NCBI RefSeq assembly: GCF_000003815.2
Contig: NC_049984.1
Span: forward strand, 4,170,695 to 4,230,694
Direction: 5' to 3'
Length of the DNA stretch: 60,000 nucleotides
Source: Branchiostoma floridae
Lineage: Eukaryota > Chordata > Leptocardii > Amphioxiformes > Branchiostomatidae
Shown: one piece after another, positions 1 to 10,355 of the stretch
Numbering within the stretch: position 1 is the first letter of the stretch
Layout: the number at the start of each line of letters is the position of its first letter
Notes under the pieces: generated by a model
Told to the model about the DNA's origin: nothing
Seen by the model: the letters and a program-made list of their open reading frames with translations, nothing else
Database searches by the model: none
Translations under genes and position numbers: made by a program

Positions 1-64
1 TAATTGATTGTAAAATCCATTTAGTTACACTTCGAATTCTGTATATGTTAGATCCATGGCATCA

Positions 65-111
65 TAATGAAAGGACCAGAATTTTTAACAGAAATCGTGT
101 CTTCCCTCCAG
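65..111 (+). repeat. Upstream copy of the UBE2QL1 acceptor region
   Basis: This 47-bp stretch closely matches 437-481, the 45 bp that end in the splice acceptor of the UBE2QL1 exon. Both start TAATGAAAGGACCAGAATTT and end in a pyrimidine-rich tract followed by CAG. The upstream copy could act as a decoy acceptor, but the sequence after it is AT-rich and does not read as the UBE2QL1 protein. Confidence 0.75.
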
Positions 112-135
112 ATATTTGTATCTTGTCTTGCCAAC

Positions 136-350
136 ATACTGTAAATGCATTTAAGTTCGCGGGGATTTAATTTCGCGGTAGCGGGGAAAAGGGACTTTTC
201 GCGGTGGTTTTAATTTCGCGGTAGGACCATGCACTGTAGTATCTTAATGCCCAGGAAAAATGTTTGCGGTGGTTTTTAATTCGCGGTGAAATGGCCGACG
301 CGAAAACCGCGAAAATAAGTCCACCGCAAACATTTCTGCATTTACAGTAT
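136..350. mobile_element. Short TIR element (MITE), CTGTAAATGC family, copy 1
   Basis: The element has 14-bp perfect inverted ends, ATACTGTAAATGCA at 136-149 and its complement at 337-350. The interior is rich in TTCGCGG and CGCGGT words that are themselves partly palindromic. If the flanking TA dinucleotides are the target duplication, the element proper is 139-347. There is no coding capacity. A second copy lies at 51722-51852. This copy sits 130 bp upstream of the UBE2QL1 exon, inside its intron. Confidence 0.8.
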
Positions 351-436
351 TTGAATTCTATCCAGTAGTATTTCTATAAATTTCATGTTATCATCTTCTC
401 TATAACTTAGTATAAGATTAATACAGGAAATGCTGG

Positions 437-481
437 TAATGAAAGGACCAGAATTTGTAAACAATTTGTGTCTTCCCCCAG
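437..481 (+). other. UBE2QL1 terminal intron 3' end (acceptor AG at 480-481)
   Basis: A pyrimidine tract (TCTTCCCCCAG) ends in AG at 480-481, directly before reading frame that matches the UBE2Q family. Codons between the acceptor and Met500 read V-R-S-R-R-L, and the family has basic residues and Leu just before the M-R/K-E-L motif. The exon therefore starts at 482, and Met500 is internal rather than an initiator. Confidence 0.8.
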
Positions 482-982
482 GTACGCAGTCGGCGACTAA
501 TGCGAGAGCTCCAGGAGGTCCGTAAGCACAAGGACGGGGTGTTCGAGGTGGATCTCGTGGAGGATAACCTTTACGAGTGGAACGTGAAACTGTACAAGGT
601 GGACCCGGACTCGGAGTTCTACCAGGACATGCAGGAGGTCGGCACGGAGTTCGTACTTCTCAACCTGACCTTTCCCGAAAACTTTCCCTTCTCGCCGCCC
701 TTCATGCGCGTGCTCACGCCAAAGATCGAGAACGGTTACGTGATGGACGGCGGGGCGATCTGCATGGAGCTGCTGACCCCGAAGGGTTGGTCCAGCGCCT
801 ACACGGTGGAGGCGATCATCCTACAGTTCAGTGCCAGTCTGGTCAAGGGGCGGGGGCGCATCAACCGCAAGACCAAGAAGAAGGACACCTACACCCGGTC
901 GCACGCGGAAGCCTCGTTTCGCAACGTGGTCAAGACTCACGAGAAGTACGGGTGGGTCACCCCACCGGCTGGCGACGGTTGA
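482..982 (+). CDS. UBE2QL1: Ubiquitin-conjugating enzyme E2 Q-like, last coding exon
   Basis: The exon encodes the UBC core of a UBE2Q-type E2, which carries ubiquitin on a Cys thioester and passes it to substrates with E3 ligases. About 166 residues are read, with stop TGA at 980-982. Visible motifs are RLMREL at the start, NLTFPENFPFSPPF, then GGAICMELLTPKGWSSAYTV with the catalytic Cys codon TGC at 761-763, and KTHEKYGWVTPP near the end. As is known for UBE2Q proteins, the canonical HPN motif is missing. The match is closer to UBE2QL1 (GGAICMELLTP, SLVKG, THEKYGWVTPP) than to UBE2Q1/Q2. Human UBE2QL1 is about 160 residues, so little sequence should lie in upstream exons outside the window. 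The exon is GC-rich against AT-rich flanks, as expected of coding DNA. UBE2Q1/Q2 remains a weaker alternative. Confidence 0.93.
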   Translation, partial: VRSRRLMRELQEVRKHKDGVFEVDLVEDNLYEWNVKLYKVDPDSEFYQDMQEVGTEFVLLNLTFPENFPFSPPFMRVLTPKIENGYVMDGGAICMELLTPKGWSSAYTVEAIILQFSASLVKGRGRINRKTKKKDTYTRSHAEASFRNVVKTHEKYGWVTPPAGDG

Positions 983-1930
983 GTCGTATCTACACACACA
1001 AGGTAATAACGATAATATACACCTGGTCGGTACGGAGGTCAGTAGTGAAGTTATCTGGGGGATAGGCTGTCATTTCTGCTGTTTAAAAGACCTTACCTGT
1101 GAGTAGATTTGTGGTTTTAGCCACTACATACAGGAGGCTGGCACAGTGCCATTACCTTAAGGTCCACTTATTCTTGGCACAAGGATTTCATGGCTCTTGA
1201 GTCTGGCATATGTTGAATATTTGCAAGGTGTTGATGCCTTTGCCATTTTCAGGGCTTTTCAGAAAAACTTCTGGAGGACAAAATAGGAACACCTTACTTA
1301 CAAGTTATAATTGTCTTGGCAAGCCAACACAATATGAATCACATATTACAGAAAGCAAAAGATTTAGTATTTTGAGCCGTGATGTTATTTGGCTTGAAAA
1401 AAGGATGGTAAAACCCAAAATATTGTTTCAGTTTTTTTCTATTTCTATTGCAGGGCTAGACACCAATTAATATTCATCATTAAAATACATTGTGTTTAAG
1501 TCTTAAAATACAATTCACAATGAGTCTTGTAATTTTGAAGCATGATTGCTTCTCTCACAACTACTCCCACGTAAACACCCACCTGTTCAACAGCGATACA
1601 ATGTTTATTGACACTTATGTCATACAAAACATTATAACAGGTATACCCATAGTGATACTAAGTGCAGTGATAGATTTGTGCAATTATGAAATACTGAAAG
1701 TTTGCAGTTGAAATGAGGATCGTGTGGTTTTATTTCATTTGTCCTGGTAAAGTGTTTTATTTTCTTTTGAAAAAAAAAAGAACAACATGAAAAACAACAT
1801 CCAAAATTGTTTTTGTTCTAAATTCTTTCCTTTCCTTAATATACTTATGGCATGACCAATTCGTGCACACAACTGCCGATTGTGGAACTTGCACCTGGAA
1901 TGCAATATTCCCTTCCAACAGAGGGATACT
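983..1930 (+). other. Probable 3' UTR and downstream sequence of UBE2QL1
   Basis: AT-rich sequence with no supported gene. An ATTAAA at 1479-1484 is a possible poly(A) signal about 500 nt after the stop, but no strong downstream element is evident, so the 3' end is not fixed. Confidence 0.4.
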
Positions 1931-3316
1931 CGCAAAAACTTGCAATATGACAACTTGACGAGCGTCCTTGACAGACTAGCTTATGGATGCAATACATGTA
2001 CAAATGTACAGTAGTTGGTGCATTGGGTAGGATTAAAAGCTTAGAAAGACCTAAATTGTTTTCTATCTGTATGCATGTGGCATAACTAATCTGTGTACAA
2101 ATGCACATTGCATTCACTTTTCCATCCAACGCAAGGATTTTTACATGCTTGCTGGATATTTCTTATTGTCTCCTCACAAAAATTTGCAATATCACCAGCA
2201 TTGTTGACAGACATGCTCATGAATTCAATACTCTGAGTAGGATTAAATTTAAAATCTAGAAAGACCTAAATTGTTTACTTCTTCCTGCCTGTTACATAAC
2301 TTATCTGTCTACAACTGCACATTGCAGGCACTTTTCTTTCCTGCTCCAGAATTTTCATGCTTGCAGGACATTTCCTCACCAAAATTTGCAATATCGCCAG
2401 CATTGTTGACAGACAAGCTCATGAATGCAATACTAGATGCAATACATGTATTCCAAGCACTGAGTAGGATTAAATTTAAAAGCCTAGAAAGACCTAAATT
2501 GTTTTTGCCTGTGACATAACTTATCTGTGCACATTGCAGGCAGCCAGGCACTTTTCTTTCCATTCCAACTCAAGGATTTTCATGCTTGCAGGACATTTCC
2601 TCACAAAAATTTGCAATATCACCAGCATTGTTATCAGACAAGCTCATGAATACAATACATGTATTTGGGGCATTGAAAGCCAAGAAAGACCAAAATTGTT
2701 TTCTATCTGTATGCTTGTGGCATAACTGATCAGTGTACAACTGCACATTGCAGGCACTGAAAAGCAGATCACAATTTTTCCTCCCAACTCAAGGATTTTC
2801 ATGCTTGCAGGATATTTCCTATTGTCTCCTCACAAAAATATGCAATATCACCAGCATTGTTATCAGACAAGCTCATGAATGCAATACTAGATGCAATACA
2901 TGTATTCCAAGCACTGAGTAGGATTAAATTTAAAAGCCTAGAAAGACCTAAATTGTTTTTGCCTGTGACATAACTTATCTGTGTACAACTGCAAATTACA
3001 GGCACTTTTCTTTCCAACTCAAGGATTTTCATGCTTGCAGGACATTTCCTCAGAAAAATTTGCAATATCACCAGCATTGTTGACAGACAAGCTCATGAAT
3101 ACAATACATGTATTCGGGGTATTGAAAGCCAAAAACGACCAAAATTGTTTTCGTCCTTTATGCCTGTGCCATAACCAATTTGTGCATTGCTAGCGCTGAC
3201 AACCAGAATCTAATTTTCCCTTCCATCTCGAGGATTTTCGTGCTTGCAGGATATTTCCTGTCGTCTCCTCGACTTGCAATATGACAGGAACGTCCTTGGC
3301 AGACACGCTCATGAAC
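1930..3316. repeat. Tandem array, period about 212-244 bp, about 6-7 degenerate copies
   Basis: The anchor CAATAT, mostly followed by CACCAGCATTGTT or a variant, recurs at 1943, 2187, 2399, 2614, 2843, 3063 and 3277. Each unit also carries GACAGACAAGCTCATGAA, AGTAGGATTAAA, AGAAAGACCTAAATTG and TCAAGGATTTTCATGCTTGC. Unit lengths vary by indels. Short reading frames inside it are repeat by-products. Confidence 0.9.
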
Positions 3317-3574
3317 GCAATACATGTACTTGCAGCGTTATTACCTGTCGTTTTCTTTGCAAAAATTCACAATGCGAGCAACATCGTTGAAAGACAAAAT
3401 GCAATACATGTGCTTGGAGCATTATTACCTGTCGTTTTCTTTGCAAAAATTCACAATGTGAGCAACATCGTTGAAAGACAAAATGCAATACATGTACTTG
3501 GAGCGTTATTACCTATCGTTTTCTTCCCAAAAATTCACATTTTGAATGTGAGCAACATCGTTGACAGACAAAAT
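3317..3574. repeat. 84-bp tandem repeat, three copies
   Basis: GCAATACATGT starts units at 3317, 3401 and 3485. The first two are 84 bp and the last is 90 bp. The unit contains TTACCTGTCGTTTTCTTTGC and GAGCAACATCGTTGA. It looks like a sub-array derived from the larger repeat just upstream, since both share the GACAGACAA and GCAATACATGTA words. Because 84 is a multiple of three, one frame stays open. Confidence 0.92.
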
Positions 3575-3599
3575 TATGAATGCAATTCATTTGAGTAGG

Positions 3600-4375
3600 A
3601 CTTAAAAGCCTTGCATGTAGGTCATCTTCCTTGTACACTTCCTCAGTGTCCAGACCAATATCCTGCCAGCTCCGCCTTGATTATATGCAACCCGACAAGC
3701 CAGGTCCAAAGGGACTGCAGTATCGGGGTCCGCCGAGGAATATGGCAAAATTAGGGGTTGCCGGCAAGATGCTAGCGCTAATAAGTGCTGTCATGCGGCT
3801 TTAAGGTGTTCAGCCGTGTGGAGAATTGCTTGTCTCTCATCACTGCACTCCTTCGTTGTATACCAATTTCCCTTTTTTGAAGCTTCTTATTAAAAAGCTC
3901 ATTATAATTATCTACTTCTTAAAAATACATTTTTTGTTAATATTGTTGCAGTTAATTTTTTCTTCCTCTTCTTCTTAGAATACAGGACAATATGCCTTGC
4001 GGCACATCACTTCCTTTTTCCAGAAAGAAAAAATACACCCTGCCCACCTTTATTATAGCTCTCTTCAGTATGTATGCTTCTAGTATACACCGGAATGAAA
4101 ACATTCCTTCATTGGTATCAATTCTTCATCGTCAATAAGAAATAATTGATGGTATATCTCGATTCTTTCATCAATAATTTATGTCAGACATCTCACTCTG
4201 GCTAATTTTAGAAATCCTGTTTTTCTATTAATACTAATAATATGATTTGGCATCTGGATAAACAAGTAAAATATGACATAATTTAAAAACACAAGTGCTT
4301 TATTTTACTTAGCATTTTGAAGGATCTCAAAAGCGTGAAAAACATATTCTAGATTGTACTGCTGACGTTTACCAC
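3600..4375. other. Non-coding, no feature seen
   Basis: AT-rich sequence with no gene, RNA or repeat I can name. Confidence 0.5.
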
Positions 4376-4586
4376 CAGGGCTCGAAATACTTTTTCTGCA
4401 TACCTGCACTGGTGCAGGTAACATTGAAAATTACCTGCACCAGACAGATATTACCTGCATCACTCTGAATTTAGAAAGTATGGATCATACTAAAATTGTT
4501 GACCAACCATATTTTTTCTTTTTAACCTGCACAGCTCCATTTTTACCTGCACTAACCTGCATATGCAGTTGGTATTTCGAGCCCTG
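4376..4586. mobile_element. TIR element, CAGGGCTCGAAATAC family, copy 1
   Basis: The ends are inverted: CAGGGCTCGAAATAC at the left, and GTATTTCGAGCCCTG finishing at 4586. Inside are many CCTGCA/TGCAGG words, including TACCTGCACTGGTGCAGGTA. Ends beginning CAGGG fit the hAT superfamily, but I see no clean 8-bp duplication here. Related copies lie at 14368-14709 (inverted) and 16081-16420. Confidence 0.85.
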
Positions 4587-7370
4587 CCATAATCTTACTT
4601 GTACTGCATTTCCTCATTACAATCGAAGATTGCACAACAGTAGAAAGGGTCAGATGTTAAAATGCTTTTTACATGGCTTAGTATCCCGTTATTCGGTTCA
4701 CACAAGTGCTCAAATGCTCTTTCATACACACACATATATGTCAAGAGCAGGCTTAAAGTGCATAAACAACAAGAGAATATAAATGTACTTCGTGGCCGCC
4801 ATGTATTGATTTGGTGCCATTTGGAATTTTCCTATGGACAGGGCTTAAGGCTTGACGTCAACGTTTTCTTGTATTTCTTATATATGGCAAAACCAAACAG
4901 TTTTGCCCATATGATTTCTCAGTGCTTTAACAAAGTGGTCTTTGTTTCATTTACCAGAGGCAAATGAAAGATTTGTTTTGATGATATTTTACAAATTAAT
5001 TCTAAACAGGTTGAAAATGTTTACCATCATGTACATCAGAAATCACTCATGAATCCTCTGCTTTCAGTCAGCTAATCCCAAAATTAGGAACTCGTTTGAT
5101 GTAACGAGCTCTGCATATGCTAACTGGGCGCTGATGGATGAAATTGTTGTTTGTATGAATTACTTGCAGGTGAATGATTGGATATTTATAATACATAATG
5201 TCATTAACACATTGCTGCAGAATCTTTGCTAGATTCTTTGAACATGAAGGGCTATATTGTAGTGCAACAAACAGGTCTATGTCATTTGATTCTACAATGT
5301 ATATCACCTGTGCAGATTTCAACTAATCCCAAAAAGAAAAACTGATTTGTCCAAAAGCTGTAAAAATATTGTTGTTAAAATTTTCAGGTAGGTGTTTATG
5401 CTTGTCAAAAGTGTATTGAGTGAAGAATATTCCACTAACTGATTTGTCCAAATTTTCTGTTTCATTCCTCAAAATGTAGTTTGCAACATATGCTAGATCA
5501 GTGTGAGGTCAGTGATGAGAGACAACGTTTGGTTTTGTAACGGCCTACATAAATCTCTGGGTAATGGTGTGGACTAGGCCTAAGTAGTGCCCAGGCTTGT
5601 TGCCCTAATGCATAAATCTCTCTCCAGTGTTCTAAAATGAAATTAAAAGCCGGCACTTTAATGTACACCTCCCCCAATTTGTCATGGACCAGGGAGGTCC
5701 ATTTAGTAGAGTAGAACGATAACGTAGATCAGTGTCTAGTTAGACTCGAGTCCTTCACATTTGAGGGCCTGATGTTTTAAATTTCAGAAATTTGCCCCTT
5801 TCACCACACATGTATCCTAGAAAATTTCATGCCAAGAAAAGAATTGATTGAAGGCCGATAGATTTAATAAATATAAAATTTTGTTGTATATATCATTTCA
5901 GGTAAAAGTTTAACTTCTCATTCCACATGTGCATAATGTATATGAAGAGAGTGCAGATACTAGTACTATGATTTGTTGCAGTTCCTTACAATATCAGCAG
6001 ACTGTAGGGCTGTCTCTAAGACCTGTCCCTTCGTCCCACGACAGAAATTTGCCTCTTAAGACAGACAAACATTTCGCGCTATCCGTCCTTAAAATTTGAA
6101 CTTCACAACACGAAATTGCTGAAAGTTGTGTATTGTTGGAAGCTTAAAGGAAAATCAACAATACAGGCTGCCAAAGAATGAGTGGGTCGAGAAAAAACAT
6201 CTAAAGCTGGAGACATCCCTGCTTTGTGCAAATATTGTGTCATAACGTTACGTACATTATTGTACATATGTTGACATGGTAGCCTATCCCCCAAGAGAAG
6301 TGGTATGGTATGGTATAAAGTTGGCTATTTTTCTCAGAGAGCTATTATATGTACTTTCCAATACAGCCAGCCGATATATATATATATGAATATATAAGGG
6401 ATCCAGAAAATGTGCTGCATCAGCATAAGAAAAGAAATAGTGTCAATCTCATATTTGTCCTGTTGACAAAGTGTTGGTACATAGGAAATAACTGTAAGTA
6501 TGTTATAGTCATTGTTCAATATATGTTGGTAAATTTGGCAGCCATGACGATTCCCACATGAACTAAGGTGCCATGTCTACAGACCCCTTCTTACTTGTTG
6601 TAACATGAAAATTGATATCTAGAAAGTAGCATTTTTGGAGATGGATGTTTTGGATGATACTGTCGTATTTGAATTGTCTCAAAAGTGTGTTCTTTTTCTC
6701 ATAAATGTGCATTAAGCGAACAGTGACAATAATAAGGAAAGAGTATTAATATTGCACAAGGCAATATCTCAGACAGACATTGCCCACGCACTTACATTAT
6801 GCCCCTGTGACAATTTGTCAAAGATTGTGAGTCTGAATTGTCCTTCGTATTCTGTGGTTGTTCATGTAACTTATTTTGCTAAAGCGATTCCTTCAAACAA
6901 AGTTCCATGGAAAATTACTTGTACGTTGGATGGTATCTTTTGAAAATCGTACAATCGTCCACAATGACAGAATCGATGAGTCATCACTTGGCTATCATGC
7001 AGAAGAAATTAATCAATGATACTTTCTTCCCAGACAATTCCTTCATGATCAGCATCAGGTTCAATTGAAGTTGACTTTCAAGTTATAAAGCATGTGGCGA
7101 ATCAGAACTAAAGGTTTATATGATTGACATTGACTAAAACAGCATGTGGCTAATTGTAATTTGTTTCGCTACACTGTAGCAAACATGTGCACATTGAATC
7201 TTGTACCCATGTATTGCTGGTAAAAATTGGCTGTGTCTGTTCATCTGCAGAAAACTTCAAAGTTGTGATGATGAAAAAAGATGACGTGCTTTAATCTGCC
7301 AGAGGCAAGAACGATGTTGCTTGCGCATGTTGTTTGTTTGAAGGTTATCCTTTGATATGGAAAGTTGGCA
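4587..7370. other. Non-coding, mostly AT-rich
   Basis: No supported gene. A perfect TGACGTCA (CRE-type palindrome) lies at 4853-4860. The short reading frames here have AT-rich codon use and no recognisable domain. Confidence 0.5.
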
Positions 7371-7378
7371 CCAAGAAC

Positions 7379-7736
7379 CAGGGCTCTAGCCAGCGTCCGT
7401 TTTTCCGTCAATTGACCGAAATTTGCTGCGTGTGACGGAAAAATTTTAAAACAAATCCGTCAACCTTGACGGACAAAAATCCTTGGTGGAAGCTACAGGC
7501 GGCTTGGGGACGCCGTCCACGGCCGTAAAAGCCACACACTGTTTGTTTTGCTATTGTTATTATTGTTGACGAAGTGTGTCGGTGCCCTTTCGCATACGAT
7601 AATCTCATTAAAAACCCGTTTTTCAAGGTCTTACTCTTAGTTCAGTCTTTCTAACTCCTGGAATAATGTTTTCGCGGTTTTTGCGACAATGGGAATTGGC
7701 TGACGGAAAAAAAATTTCCAGCTGGCTAGAGCCCTG
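7379..7736. mobile_element. hAT-like non-autonomous element with 8-bp target duplication
   Basis: The terminal inverted repeats are CAGGGCTCTAGCCAGC at the left and its exact complement ending at 7736. The 8 bp before (7371-7378) and after (7737-7744) are both CCAAGAAC, a perfect duplication. CAGGG ends plus an 8-bp duplication are hallmarks of hAT transposons. The interior (CCGTCA, TTGACGG, TGACGGA words) has no transposase frame, so the copy needs proteins supplied elsewhere. Confidence 0.93.
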
Positions 7737-7744
7737 CCAAGAAC

Positions 7745-9600
7745 ATTATATTTATCTAATGGGAAAGTGTATGAATGGCAGTGTATACACTTCATCTTTC
7801 AATCTCAATCATATTGAAGAGCTCACAATACACCTGATAATTGCTGTTTCTATTAAAGAAGGCCAATTGACACACTTTGGGCAATAATCTCCCATGTTTA
7901 TTGGAATGCCACATGCCTTTGTGAACCTACAAAACTTGTCACTTTTTGGATCTATAATGAACTACAACAGTAAGAAGGTTTGACTAATAAATGCATTAGT
8001 CAGTATTATGTTTATGTGTACTGACATACAAGTACTGACAGTGAATATTGTATATTATCTTTCATATGTGCAAATCTTGATCTAGTAATGTATTAAAGTT
8101 AAACCCTGGCTCAAAGAGAATTGTTATGTATGTGATATTGTATTATGAACTTTATGCGCACACCAGTTGTTTATTTGTATTCTCACTTTCCTTGTGCAAT
8201 ATACTGGTATGTTTTAATAGTGAAAACTGTACTTAGACAATGTCAAATCTGTTTCATGGTTAATTCGTGTGACATTCAAGTGTTGGAAAGCTTTCCGGGT
8301 CATTCTCACAGAAACAACAGTTATTCCTCACAATGTAGAAAACTATGAAAAAAGTTATACCTAGTAGTCATTCATTGCAGTTCTTAGTGTATCTCTAGTG
8401 TTCTTGCAATGATTGAAGTTGCCACTTTTCATTCATTTGTCCAAATTGAAAGTGAGTAACATTAGGTTTCGTGAATTGTTTTTGTAAAATGTAATATTTT
8501 GGTCAATAACAAGTACATACGTGTATGTAGTTGTGATATAAGACGTTATGTAAATGGAAAGTTTATTACATTATTTTTATGTCCTTATTTTTCTGACAGA
8601 GCCATTTCTGAAATGTTATCACAACTCCTTTACCAGGCTGTTATTTTCCAAAGAAGATTTTCAGTGTAAATGAAATTTAAAAAAAAACCATGACCAAATG
8701 CTAGATGAACGCATGATATTTAATATGTCAGGCACTGTCCCTCAGTCAGTCATAAATTTATTTGGGCTGTCATTGCAAGTAAGAAAAATGAAAATTGGAC
8801 ATTGTGGCCACTGTCAGCAGTTGTCCATTTGTCACCTACAGTTTTGTAATAGGGTTTAGAATTAAGTATAATATAGAAAACAACTGTTATGTTGCAATTA
8901 TTGTGTAATCAAGTTGGCTTTGTTGTAAATAATGTTGTACTGTGCTACCATTCTTATGTACTAAGAATGTAAAATACATTGCCAAAACTTTATCATGCCT
9001 TTGAAACAGAAAGTAAAAACCTTAACAGGAATATTGTTCAAAACGATTAAAATCAATAAAAAAAGCTATGTGATTTAAGATATTCTAACCCCAGCTCTTG
9101 AAACTCTTAGGACGTAAAGTGAGATAAAGGAAGATCAGTGGAAGAAATGCTTTTTTCTTGCCATGTTATTTTTCTTGCCAGTGGAGAATATAATGGTATT
9201 GTATTGTCCATTATGGACATATTGAATGTTGAAGTCATATTTTGTGTTTTATTGACATGTAACTTCATTGTTTAGTAAAGAACTTGGGTCAAGAACAAAT
9301 AAAGAGTTATCAAGAGTTGAATGTGATTACTGTGGTTAATATTGACCAGGACTGACTATAATATTATCAAAGAGAACCAGAAAACTTATCAATGAAATTC
9401 ATGAATTTTAGCAGGTTTTTTCTGAATGGCAACAGTCAAGCAGCACGCTGATATTTTTCACATGTGCCCTGATACACTACACTTGAGACAAATTTTGCCA
9501 GAAATGAAAAATTCAGATTTGCCATGCTACACATACATTTCCAGGCTAGAGTTTGTTCAGAATGTTCCTTTAGACCTGCGAAAACAGGTTTCAAATGCTT
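7745..9600. other. Non-coding, AT-rich
   Basis: No supported gene. AATAAA motifs occur (for example near 9055 and 9297), but no coding exon feeds them in this stretch. Confidence 0.5.
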
Positions 9601-9620
9601 CTAGTGTCCCAATTCTACAG

Positions 9621-9815
9621 GTATTGATTGAAACCCCTTGGGCATTACCAATGACGAAGGTGCTACCGATGCGTTACGTATTACTGCCTCTGGGTCTGTC
9701 AAAGGAACATTTACCGGAAATCCTCCAGACACTTGGCTCTTGGGGCCAATTAACAGCTATGGTGGATACAAGCATTTTATTGTGGACTGTACTTTATACC
9801 ATAGTGAGAGAAATA
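9621..9815 (+). pseudogene. Possible decayed discoidin (F5/8C)-like exon
   Basis: A good acceptor (CCCAATTCTACAG, AG at 9619-9620) precedes a stretch that reads in one frame as NPLGITNDEGATDALRITAS, then a segment with GNPPDTW. The PLGI...ITAS pattern resembles the start of F5/8 type C (discoidin) domains, which are extracellular ligand- or lipid-binding modules. The frame has a TGA at 9629-9631, just after the acceptor, and a different frame is open across the acceptor. A one-base shift near 9634-9640 would be needed to join them. A Tigger-like element cuts in at 9816. It is either a relic or chance. Confidence 0.25.
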
Positions 9816-10353
9816 CAGTCAAACCTGTATTAGCGGCCACCTTTGTATGGCGGCCAGTTATTGTCGGTCCCTTGAATTTTTCCCATTGACCTTAGCATTA
9901 AGAAATAGTCTATAGTGGCCACCTGTCCAACACGGCCATGGCCACATGATTTCAGGTCCCGTAGACACAGAAACACTGCCTATTGTGACCATACAGTGGC
10001 TGTATGTCACCCTGTGCCAAGTTTAAATTTATAGTTTGCGAGGAGTTTGGAGTTTGGGCGGTAGCAGAAGGAACGCGTGCCTTGAACGTCAAGAGTACAA
10101 GTCTGTGTTGGCGAATTTACCAACATTCCGCATGGCAATATCAATCATTTTTGGTATATTTGACTTTGCAGGGTCAGTTGAATTTTGAGACAATCAAGAC
10201 AATGTTTGTTGGTGAGAAAGATCAGTGGATACTGAAATTGTGTGTAGCTTCTTGCTCGGTCAATTGATTAGTATTTTCTCTATAGTGGCCACCTGTCTAT
10301 AGTGGCCACATTTCTCCAGTCTCTTAAGTGGCCGCTATAGACAGGTTTGAATG
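9816..10353. mobile_element. Tigger/pogo-like non-autonomous element with TA duplication
   Basis: The left end CAGTCAAACCTGTATTAGCG and the right end (CGCTATAGACAGGTTTGAATG, split here as CGCTATAGACAG then GTTTGAATG) are imperfect inverted repeats. They are flanked by TA at 9814-9815 and 10354-10355. GTGGCCAC-type words recur through the element. CAGT-type ends with a TA target fit Tc1/mariner-pogo elements. The small internal reading frame (10004-10267) shows no transposase motif. A broken relative lies at 54050-54640. Confidence 0.85.
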
Positions 10354-10355
10354 TA

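Noticed and set aside
1930-3600. CRISPR-like array
   Set aside because: Units are long, degenerate and adjacent without unique spacers, in a eukaryotic genome. It is an ordinary tandem repeat.
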